10,910 bases of DNA from Bifidobacterium breve (GTDB taxonomy: Bacteria; Actinomycetota; Actinomycetes; Mycobacteriales; Mycobacteriaceae): NCBI GenBank assembly GCA_945882475.1, contig CAMCWJ010000065.1:1-10910 (forward strand), written 5' to 3'. The notes under the pieces were generated by a model, which had not been told where the DNA came from, made no database searches, and was given only the letters and a program-made list of their open reading frames with translations. Position numbers and translations under genes: made by a program. Shown in pieces: positions 1-8,304 of the stretch (position 1 is the stretch's first letter; every line of letters starts with the position of its first letter).

Positions 1-26
1 GGGGCCTGATCCGGCTCGACGGCTGA
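1..26 (+). CDS. 3' end of an upstream gene, probably hpf (ribosome hibernation promoting factor)
   Basis: Reading back from the TGA at 24-26 gives the tail G-L-I-R-L-D-G. A Gly-Leu-Ile ending is typical of the C-terminal dimerisation domain of long-form hibernation promoting factors. The M. tuberculosis gene just upstream of secA1 (Rv3241c) belongs to that family. Only eight codons are visible, so the call rests on this short tail and on expected synteny. The stop lies 77 bases before the secA1 start, on the same strand. It could instead be chance read-through of non-coding DNA. Confidence 0.45.
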
Positions 27-43
27 GACATCCGAGCGTCACC

Positions 44-49
44 TAGGAT
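44..49 (+). promoter_or_regulatory. candidate -10 element for secA1
   Basis: TAGGAT fits the mycobacterial SigA -10 pattern TANNNT and lies just after the putative hpf stop. It would start transcription near base 56 and give a leader of about 47 nt. No convincing -35 is seen 16-18 bases upstream. secA1 could also be read through from the upstream gene. Confidence 0.25.
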
Positions 50-103
50 GGAGGGCGCTCACGCCCCCAACCAGGGGATGCCTGCTAACTCTCAGGGGAA
101 AAT

Positions 104-2881
<2,778 letters not shown>

Positions 2882-2894
2882 GAATCGCTTGCCC

Positions 2895-2924
2895 GGTGCC
2901 GCTCAGCCCATGTGCAGCGCCACC
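2895..2924. terminator. candidate bidirectional hairpin between secA1 and the DUF6459 gene
   Basis: GGTGCCGCT (2895-2903) can pair with AGCGCCACC (2916-2924) in eight of nine positions around a 12-nt loop. It starts 13 bases after the secA1 stop and covers the end of the opposing gene. No U tract follows on either strand, so it is at best an imperfect I-shaped terminator. Stems like this arise by chance in GC-rich DNA. Confidence 0.25.
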
Positions 2925-3421
2925 ATCTGCCAGCGCAGGCCCGTTGGTCCCGGCACCTGCTCCACCCGGCAGGCGACGGCGTGCACGCGGTCGTCGCGGA
3001 TGTAGCTCGCGGCGACTTCGACGGCCGCCGGACAGTGTCGGACCTGCTGGGCCACCACCCGGCGTAGTCGGGCCGCGCCCGCACCGGCGCTTCGCTGCGC
3101 GGCGGCCGCCAGCAGCGAGTCCACCACCGGCCCGGCCAGCAGCCCCCGCAACTGGGCCAGCGGGCGGCGCCGGTCAATCACCTCCAGCACCCGGCGCAGC
3201 GCCGCGTCGGCGAACATCCCGGCGGCGCGGGTGTCGTCGGAGGGTGGGGGGGAGGCGAAGCCCACGGTCCTGGGCGCTTCGGTCATCGGGGCGGTTCGCG
3301 GACGCAGCGTGGGAACGACAGGCAGCCGCGCCGGGGGCCGAATCGGCGCCGGCTCGTAGTCGCGTACCGGCGCGACGAGGGGCCCAAAAACGGCTGCGGA
3401 CCCACAAACGTTGATAGTCAA
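2903..3421 (-). CDS. Rv3235-family (DUF6459) protein of unknown function
   Basis: This is a 172-aa protein of unknown function. Residues 1-65 are Pro/Ala/Arg-rich and look disordered. Residues 70-172 look folded: a helical stretch (ALRRVLEVIDRRRPLAQLRGLL, about 74-95) is followed by strands around VEVAASYIRDDRVHAVACRVEQV and a final RWQMVALHMG. That C-terminal pattern, and the position between secA1 and ppk2, fit the actinobacterial Rv3235 / DUF6459 family. There is no signal peptide, membrane segment or catalytic motif. I chose the TTG at 3421 because GGAGAG sits about six bases upstream. The frame stays open to a possible start at 3616, but that would run inside ppk2 across the divergent promoter region. 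The next in-frame ATG (3499) has no ribosome site. The family match is from memory; the function is unknown. Confidence 0.75.
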   Translation of the reverse strand: MTINVCGSAAVFGPLVAPVRDYEPAPIRPPARLPVVPTLRPRTAPMTEAPRTVGFASPPPSDDTRAAGMFADAALRRVLEVIDRRRPLAQLRGLLAGPVVDSLLAAAAQRSAGAGAARLRRVVAQQVRHCPAAVEVAASYIRDDRVHAVACRVEQVPGPTGLRWQMVALHMG

Positions 3422-3542
3422 AGCGCACTCTCCACGGACTCGTCGGATCAGGGTCCGGTCGCAGGAGAGTGGCAACCTAGGGCCGCCATGATGACACATT
3501 CGGGCGAGCCGGGTATTCGGTGCTTCGCAGTACGATGCGGTA
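3422..3542. promoter_or_regulatory. divergent intergenic region between the DUF6459 gene and ppk2
   Basis: This 121-bp gap must hold the starts for both genes. On the minus strand TAGGTT (3479-3474) is a TANNNT-type -10, which would give the DUF6459 gene a leader of roughly 45 nt. Its -35 region is not recognisable. On the plus strand the -10 of ppk2 lies at 3531-3536. I see no clear operator palindrome here. Confidence 0.4.
3531..3536 (+). promoter_or_regulatory. -10 element of ppk2, leaderless arrangement
   Basis: TACGAT matches TANNNT, and exactly six bases (3537-3542) separate it from the GTG at 3543. That is the spacing expected when transcription begins on the first base of the start codon. 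No purine-rich ribosome site precedes the GTG, which supports leaderless translation, a common mode in mycobacteria. No -35 match is seen. Confidence 0.6.
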
Positions 3543-4403
3543 GTGGGCAAGCAGAGGTCGGACGACGAGGGCGAGGTGTCAGGCCCGGCCGGACGATCGG
3601 TCACCAGGGTGCCCAAAGATGTTTACGAGGCGGAGTTGTTCCGGCTGCAGACCGAGTTCGTCGCTCTTCAAGAGTGGGCTCGGGCCACCGGGGCGCGGAT
3701 CGTCGTGATCTTCGAGGGCCGCGACGGCGCCGGCAAGGGCGGCACCATCAAGCGCATCACGGAGTACCTCAGCCCGCGCAGTGTGCGGATCGCCGCGCTG
3801 CCGGCTCCCACCGACCGGGAGCGCGGGCAGTGGTACTTCCAGCGCTACATCGATCACCTACCCACCAAGGGCGAGATGGTGTTGTTCGACCGGTCCTGGT
3901 ACAACCGCACCGGAGTCGAACGGGTGATGGGGTTCTGCACTCCCGCTGAGCATGCCCGGTTCCTGCGGCAGTGCCCGATCTTCGAGCAGATGCTCATCGA
4001 TGACGGAATTCTGTTGCGTAAGTACTGGTTCTCGGTCTCCGAGGAGGAGCAACTCCGGAGGTTCCGAGCCCGGGTCGACGATCCGCTACGGCGTTGGAAA
4101 TTGAGTTCGATGGACCTCGAGTCGATCTACCGCTGGGAGGAATTCTCCCGCGCCAAGGACGACATGATGGTGCATACCGACACCCCGGTGAGCCCCTGGT
4201 ACGTGGTCGAGTCGCACATCAAGCGCAACGCCCGCCTCAACATGATGGCGCACCTGTTGAACAGCATCGACTACGCGGAGGTCGAGCACGAGAAGGTTGA
4301 TTTGCCCGAGCACCCGGTGACCGGAAACTACCGGCGGACCGCGCGTGAATTGGCAACCTACGTCGACGATTTCGCCGCCACCCTGCTGGGGGATCGTGAA
4401 TAG
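3543..4403 (+). CDS. ppk2: Polyphosphate kinase 2 (polyphosphate:nucleoside diphosphate phosphotransferase)
   Basis: PPK2 moves a phosphate between inorganic polyphosphate and a nucleoside diphosphate, making GTP or ATP from GDP or ADP. It links the cytosolic polyphosphate store to the nucleotide pool and stress responses. The protein is 286 aa, close to M. tuberculosis PPK2 (Rv3232c, about 295 aa). It carries the Walker A GRDGAGKGG (59-67), the Walker B-type LFDRSWYNR (114-122) that is the family signature, and an Arg-rich lid around EEEQLRRFRAR (167-177). One PPK2 domain spans about residues 27-260, which fits the single-domain type. The first 22 residues are variable and probably disordered. 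The GTG start is set by the -10 element six bases upstream. The 3' end overlaps the following DUF6912 gene by eight bases, so the two are probably co-transcribed. The NDP-kinase direction is inferred from the M. tuberculosis enzyme. Confidence 0.95.
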   Translation: MGKQRSDDEGEVSGPAGRSVTRVPKDVYEAELFRLQTEFVALQEWARATGARIVVIFEGRDGAGKGGTIKRITEYLSPRSVRIAALPAPTDRERGQWYFQRYIDHLPTKGEMVLFDRSWYNRTGVERVMGFCTPAEHARFLRQCPIFEQMLIDDGILLRKYWFSVSEEEQLRRFRARVDDPLRRWKLSSMDLESIYRWEEFSRAKDDMMVHTDTPVSPWYVVESHIKRNARLNMMAHLLNSIDYAEVEHEKVDLPEHPVTGNYRRTARELATYVDDFAATLLGDRE

Positions 4404-4908
4404 CCCGGTACCCACCCGGGTGTACATCCCGGCCACGTTGACGATGTTGGCCGCCCTGGTGACCGATGGTTCGATGCAGCCGCTGAGCGGCACCGCGTTC
4501 GCGGTCACCCCGGCCCTGCGCGAGTCCTACGCGGAAGGTGACGACGAGGAGTTGGCCGAGGTGGCCATCGGCGAGGCTGCGCTGGCGTCGCTGCGACTCC
4601 TGGCCGCCGAACCCCCGGACGGTCCGCCACTGCGGCGGGCGGTGTTGGTGGCCGACGCCGACGCCACCGCGCGCCCCGATCTCGACGAGGCGGTGGTGCG
4701 GATCGCCGGCCGGATCGGCATCGACCAGGTGGTGGCGGTCTATGTCGACAATGCCGCTGCCGAGTCGGCCGTCGAGGCCGCGATCGAGGTCATCGACTCC
4801 GCCGATCTCGGCGATGAGGACGCTGAGTTGACCGTCGGCGACGCCCAGGACCACGACCTGGCCTGGTACGCGACTCAGGAATTGCCGTTCCTGCTCGATT
4901 TGCTGTGA
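4396..4908 (+). CDS. DUF6912 / Rv3231c-like conserved protein of unknown function
   Basis: This is a 170-aa acidic, probably cytosolic protein with no signal peptide or membrane segment. It opens with RVYIPATLTMLAAL (8-21), followed by AFAVTPALRESYAEGDDEELAEVA (35-57) and an Ala/Leu-rich helix. A later part reads IDQVVAVYVDN, and it ends DLAWYATQELPFLLDLL. These blocks match my memory of the actinobacterial DUF6912 family and of Rv3231c, which sits beside ppk2 in M. tuberculosis. The GTG at 4396 follows a GGGGGA stretch at 4388-4393, with only two bases between, and lies inside the last codons of ppk2. A GTG at 4420 would begin directly at VYIPAT and is a possible alternative. The overlap suggests translational coupling with ppk2. 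No catalytic motif is recognised and the role is unknown. Confidence 0.85.
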   Translation: MNSPVPTRVYIPATLTMLAALVTDGSMQPLSGTAFAVTPALRESYAEGDDEELAEVAIGEAALASLRLLAAEPPDGPPLRRAVLVADADATARPDLDEAVVRIAGRIGIDQVVAVYVDNAAAESAVEAAIEVIDSADLGDEDAELTVGDAQDHDLAWYATQELPFLLDLL

Positions 4909-4924
4909 CCTGCTCCGATAGGCC

Positions 4925-4953
4925 TTGACGAGAAATCTACGGCACCGTAAGTT
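4925..4953 (+). promoter_or_regulatory. SigA-type promoter of the reductase-desA3 operon
   Basis: TTGACG (4925-4930) and TAAGTT (4948-4953) are separated by exactly 17 bases. They match the -35 TTGACN and -10 TANNNT patterns of the mycobacterial housekeeping sigma factor. The predicted start point is near 4960, giving a leader of about 35 nt that carries the GGGAGG ribosome site. The -10 lies inside the palindromic element at 4937-4965, so a protein bound there would block the polymerase. This is the best-formed promoter in the window. Confidence 0.65.
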
Positions 4954-4965
4954 ACGGTACCGTAG
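4937..4965. promoter_or_regulatory. double palindromic operator upstream of the ferredoxin reductase and desA3
   Basis: The left arm CTACGGCACCGTAA (4937-4950) and the right arm TTACGGTACCGTAG (4952-4965) are reverse complements in 13 of 14 positions around a single G. Each arm also holds its own palindrome: TACGGTACCGTA at 4953-4964 is perfect, and TACGGCACCGTA at 4938-4949 has one changed pair. The two sites are 15 bp apart centre to centre. The element covers the -10 and the predicted start point. This geometry fits two dimers of a repressor, most plausibly of the TetR family that often controls mycobacterial lipid genes. The family assignment is inference, and no regulator gene is present in the window. 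Confidence 0.75.
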
Positions 4966-4994
4966 GTTGGAATCGTTGAAGGCGGGAGGTGACG

Positions 4995-6134
4995 GTGAAA
5001 CAGCAGGTCAAGACGGCAGCGCAGATGAGCGACACGGTGCGCCCCACGGTCGCCGGAGCCGGAAAGAAGCCCGTCCTGGACGCGCTGCGCGCACTGGCCA
5101 GCCGGGTCACCACCCCCTTGCTGCCCGACGACTACCTCAAACTCCTCAACCCGCTCTGGTCGGCGCGCGAGCTGCGCGGCCGCGTCGTCGAGGTCCGGCA
5201 GGAGACCCGGGATTCGGCGACGCTGGTGATCAAGCCCGGTTGGGGATTCAGCTTCGACTATCAGCCCGGCCAGTACATCGGCATCGGCGTCCTGCTCGAC
5301 GGCCGCTGGCGGTGGCGGTCCTACTCGCTGACCTCGACGCCGCAGTCCAGCGCCGAGCGCACCGTGACGATCACCGTCAAGGCGATGCCGGAGGGGTTTC
5401 TGTCCACCCACCTCGTCGGCGGGGTGGCGCCGGGCACGGTCGTTCGGCTGGCCGCCCCGCAGGGCAACTTCGTGATGCCCGATCCCGCGCCGGCCTCGGT
5501 GCTGTTCCTCACCGCGGGGTCCGGGATCACCCCGGTGATGTCGATGTTGCGAACGATGCAGCGCCGCGGGCAGATGCGCAGCGATGTGGTGCACATTCAC
5601 TCGGCGCCCACGCCGGAGGACATGATGTTCGCCGCCGAGTTGGCCGCACTGGGCCGCAGTCACCCCGGCTACCGGCTCGTCACACGGGCCACCCGCACGC
5701 AGGGCCGGATCGATCTGACCCGGATCGGCGAGGTGGTGGCGGACTGGCGGGATCGGCAGACCTGGATCTGCGGTCCCGAAGCCATGCTCGCCGAGGCCGA
5801 AAAGGTCTGGGCCGCAGCCGGTATCGCAGATCGGCTGCACACTGAGCGGTTCGCCGCCGGCCGCTCGGCTGCGCAGGGCCGCGGCGGAGCGGTGACGTTC
5901 GCCCGCAGTGACAAGACGGTGGCCGCCGACGCCGCAACCTCGCTGATGGAGGCGGGTGAGCAAGCCGGTGTTCTCATGCCGTTCGGCTGCCGGATGGGCA
6001 TCTGTCACACCTGCGTGGTCGGCTTGGTGCAGGGCCGGGTTCGTGACCTGCGCACCGGCGCCGAACACGAACCCGGAAGCCGGATCCAGACCTGTGTGTC
6101 GGCGCCGTCGGGGGATTGTGTCCTTGATGCCTGA
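4995..6134 (+). CDS. Ferredoxin-NAD(P)H oxidoreductase, electron donor for DesA3 (Rv3230c-like)
   Basis: This flavin/iron-sulfur reductase takes electrons from NAD(P)H through FAD to a C-terminal 2Fe-2S centre and feeds the DesA3 desaturase. It is 379 aa, against about 380 for Rv3230c, and matches that protein along its length. Visible features are the flavin-binding RSYSLT (108-113), the nucleotide-binding TAGSGITP (173-180), and a plant-type ferredoxin domain with Cys332, Cys337, Cys340 and Cys367 (C-x4-C-x2-C-x26-C). It has no membrane segment and probably works at the inner face of the membrane with DesA3. Two in-frame GTGs lie close together. I chose 4995 because the GGGAGG at 4984-4989 is five bases upstream; the GTG at 4989 overlaps that ribosome site. 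The desA3 start follows after 45 bases, which indicates one operon under the palindromic operator upstream. Confidence 0.94.
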   Translation: MKQQVKTAAQMSDTVRPTVAGAGKKPVLDALRALASRVTTPLLPDDYLKLLNPLWSARELRGRVVEVRQETRDSATLVIKPGWGFSFDYQPGQYIGIGVLLDGRWRWRSYSLTSTPQSSAERTVTITVKAMPEGFLSTHLVGGVAPGTVVRLAAPQGNFVMPDPAPASVLFLTAGSGITPVMSMLRTMQRRGQMRSDVVHIHSAPTPEDMMFAAELAALGRSHPGYRLVTRATRTQGRIDLTRIGEVVADWRDRQTWICGPEAMLAEAEKVWAAAGIADRLHTERFAAGRSAAQGRGGAVTFARSDKTVAADAATSLMEAGEQAGVLMPFGCRMGICHTCVVGLVQGRVRDLRTGAEHEPGSRIQTCVSAPSGDCVLDA

Positions 6135-6179
6135 CGTTCCTGTGCCCGACAATCTCATTCGCGAAAGGACGACCTCACG

Positions 6180-7418
6180 ATGGCGATAAAAGACGTCGAT
6201 GTCTTCGCCCACCTGACCGACGCCGACGTCGAGGCACTGGCCATCGAACTCGATGCGATCCGTCGCGATGTCGAGGATTCACTCGGTGAGAGTGACGCCC
6301 GCTACATCCGCCGGGCGATCGCCGCCCAACGCGCCCTGGATGTGACCGGCCGGGTGCTGCTGGCGTTCGGCTCGCGACGATCGGCGTGGTGGGCCGGCAC
6401 CGCCACCCTCGGGGTGGCCAAGATCATCGAGAACATGGAGATCGGCCACAACGTCATCCACGGTCAATGGGACTGGATGAACGACCCGGAGATCCATTCG
6501 TCCACCTGGGAGTGGGACATGACCGGGGCTGCCAAGCACTGGCGGTTCACCCACAACTTCATGCACCACAAGTACACCAACATCCTCGGCATGGACGACG
6601 ACGTGGGCTACGGCGTGCTGCGGGTCACCCGCGACCACAAGTGGAAGCCGTTCAACCTGCTCAACCTGTTCATCAACACCATGCTCGCGGTGGGGTTCGA
6701 GTGGGGAATCGCCCTGCAGCACCTCGAACTCGGCAAGATCTACAAGGGCCGCGACAGCCGGGCAGCCACCCTGGTGCGGGTCCGCGAGTTCGGCGCCAAG
6801 GCCGGCCGCCAGGTCGCCAAGGACTACCTCGTCTACCCGGCGCTGACGTCGCTGTCGCCACGGGCCGGGTTCGCCTCGACGCTCAAGGCCAACGTGCTGG
6901 CCAACATCATTCGCAACGTCTGGGCCAACGCGGTGATCTTCTGCGGTCACTTCCCCGACGGTGCCGACAAGTTCACCAAGACCGACATGGTGGGGGAGAG
7001 CAAGGGGCAGTGGTATCTGCGCCAGATGCTGGGCAGCGCGAACTTCGAAGCCGGCCCGGCACTGCGGTTCATGAGCGGCAACCTGTGCCACCAGATCGAA
7101 CATCACCTCTACCCGGACCTGCCCAGCCGACGGCTGCATGAGGTCTCGGTGCGGGTGCGGGCCCTGTGCGACAAGTACGACCTGCCCTACACCACCGGAT
7201 CGTTCCTGGTTCAGTACGGCAAGACCTGGCGCACCATCGCCAAACTCTCGCTGCCGGACCGGTTCCTGCGCGACACCGCCGACGACGCCCCTGAAACCCG
7301 CAGCGAGGCGATGTTCGCCCCACTCGGTACCGGCGTGGCCGGACGCGATCCGGCCACCGGCCGCAAGCGCGGACTGCGGACCGCCGTCGCCGCGGTACGG
7401 GCGCGCCGCGCCGGATAG
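6180..7418 (+). CDS. desA3: Stearoyl-CoA delta-9 desaturase DesA3, integral membrane
   Basis: DesA3 is a membrane di-iron enzyme that puts a cis double bond at carbon 9 of stearoyl-CoA to make oleoyl-CoA for phospholipids and triacylglycerol. The M. tuberculosis protein (Rv3229c, 427 aa) is a reported target of the thiourea drug isoxyl. This copy has 412 aa and aligns along its length, with a shorter basic tail. The three histidine boxes are present: HNVIH (His90, His94), HNFMHH (His125, His129, His130) and HQIEHH (His304, His308, His309). His120 and His257 (GHFPDG) may add ligands. Hydrophobic stretches lie around 70-82, 157-182 and 238-257. The ATG is preceded by AAAGGA at 6164-6169, ten bases upstream. 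The gene is probably co-transcribed with its reductase. It converges with the aldo-keto reductase 14 bases past its stop. Confidence 0.96.
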   Translation: MAIKDVDVFAHLTDADVEALAIELDAIRRDVEDSLGESDARYIRRAIAAQRALDVTGRVLLAFGSRRSAWWAGTATLGVAKIIENMEIGHNVIHGQWDWMNDPEIHSSTWEWDMTGAAKHWRFTHNFMHHKYTNILGMDDDVGYGVLRVTRDHKWKPFNLLNLFINTMLAVGFEWGIALQHLELGKIYKGRDSRAATLVRVREFGAKAGRQVAKDYLVYPALTSLSPRAGFASTLKANVLANIIRNVWANAVIFCGHFPDGADKFTKTDMVGESKGQWYLRQMLGSANFEAGPALRFMSGNLCHQIEHHLYPDLPSRRLHEVSVRVRALCDKYDLPYTTGSFLVQYGKTWRTIAKLSLPDRFLRDTADDAPETRSEAMFAPLGTGVAGRDPATGRKRGLRTAVAAVRARRAG

Positions 7419-7427
7419 GGCAGGGGC

Positions 7428-7441
7428 CCGGCTCAGGCCGG
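7428..7441. terminator. candidate hairpin between desA3 and the aldo-keto reductase gene
   Basis: CCGGC (7428-7432) and GCCGG (7437-7441) form a perfect five-pair GC stem with a four-base loop. It sits ten bases after the desA3 stop and spans the stop of the opposing gene. The position between convergent genes fits a bidirectional terminator. There is no U tract and the stem is short. Confidence 0.3.
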
Positions 7442-8281
7442 CAGGTAGGCGAACGTATCCGGGTTAGGCCCGCGCCGACCTGCTTCGCCGCGGTCCAGGG
7501 CAGTCAGCTCATCGATGTCGGAGTCGTCGAGTTCGAAGTCGAAGAGCTCAAGGTTCTGCCGCATCCGTTGTGGGTGAACCGATTTCGGAAACACGATGTC
7601 GCCGCGCTCGATGTGCCAGCGCAGCACCACCTGGGCCGGATGCACGCCGAGCGACGTGGCGATCCGGATCACCACCGGGTCGTCGAACACCGCGCCGCGG
7701 GCGATCGGGGACCAGCCCTGCGTGACGATGCCGTGTTCGGTCCCGTAGCCGCGCAGTGCGTCGTTGGTGAAGTAGGGATGCACCTCGATCTGGTTCACCG
7801 CGGGGGTGGTCTCAGTCTGGAGGGCGAGTTCCTGGAGATGGTGGATCGTGAAGTTCGACACCCCGATGCTCCTGGCCCGGCCGTCGGCCTTGAACTCCTC
7901 GAGCGTGCGCCAGGTGGATACGAAGTCGCCGTCGTAGAGGGTCGGCAGCGGCCAGTGGATCAGGAAGAGGTCGACGTAGTCGTCGCCCAACTCGGCCAAT
8001 GTCGCGTCGAACGCGCGCCGGGCATCCTCGGGCCGGTGAAACCCGTTGTTCAGCTTGCTGGTGACGAACACCTCGGCGCGGTCCAGGCCGAAGTCCCGGA
8101 TGCCCTGGCCGACGCCGCGTTCGTTGCCGTACATCTGTGCGGTGTCGATGTGGCGGTAGCCGATCTCCAGGGCGGTCCGCACGGTTGCGGCGGTTTCCTC
8201 CGGGGGCACCTGGTACACCCCGAATCCCAACTGCGGGATGCGGTGGGAATCGTTGAGCGTGATCGTCGGCACTTCAGTCAT
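7433..8281 (-). CDS. Aldo/keto reductase, NADPH-dependent (AKR5-like)
   Basis: This is a cytosolic TIM-barrel enzyme that reduces aldehydes or ketones, probably with NADPH. It is 282 aa, normal for the bacterial AKR5-type group and similar to mycobacterial Rv2971-like proteins. The catalytic tetrad is visible: Asp46 and Tyr51 in HIDTAQMYGNE, Lys76 in VTSKLNNG, and His109 in LFLIHWP. The cofactor loop PKSVHPQRMRQN carries Lys233, Ser234 and Arg239, typical of NADPH use. The ATG at 8281 has an AGGAGA ribosome site about eight bases upstream. A longer in-frame reading to 8830 is discarded because it would lie inside rsgA. Only 23 bases separate it from the rsgA stop, so it is probably the last gene of an aroA-rsgA-AKR transcript. 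The substrate cannot be told from sequence; detoxifying reactive carbonyls is a common role in this family. Confidence 0.93.
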   Translation of the reverse strand: MTEVPTITLNDSHRIPQLGFGVYQVPPEETAATVRTALEIGYRHIDTAQMYGNERGVGQGIRDFGLDRAEVFVTSKLNNGFHRPEDARRAFDATLAELGDDYVDLFLIHWPLPTLYDGDFVSTWRTLEEFKADGRARSIGVSNFTIHHLQELALQTETTPAVNQIEVHPYFTNDALRGYGTEHGIVTQGWSPIARGAVFDDPVVIRIATSLGVHPAQVVLRWHIERGDIVFPKSVHPQRMRQNLELFDFELDDSDIDELTALDRGEAGRRGPNPDTFAYLPA

Positions 8282-8304
8282 CCGGTAACTCTCCTGTTCA
8301 TTCG

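Noticed and set aside
53..66. Small hairpin GGGCG-CTCA-CGCCC before secA1
   Set aside because: A five-pair stem followed by CC rather than a U tract, in GC-rich DNA. Too weak to call a terminator or a regulatory RNA element.
3422..3616. In-frame upstream extension of the DUF6459 gene to a start at 3616
   Set aside because: It would cross the divergent promoter region and overlap the 5' end of ppk2. The extension has no family-like sequence, and a TTG with a ribosome site lies downstream.
4875..6212. 445-codon open frame on the minus strand opposite the ferredoxin reductase
   Set aside because: Shadow frame with Arg/His/Gly-rich sequence and no motifs. The plus strand has a full-length match with FAD, NAD and 2Fe-2S motifs.
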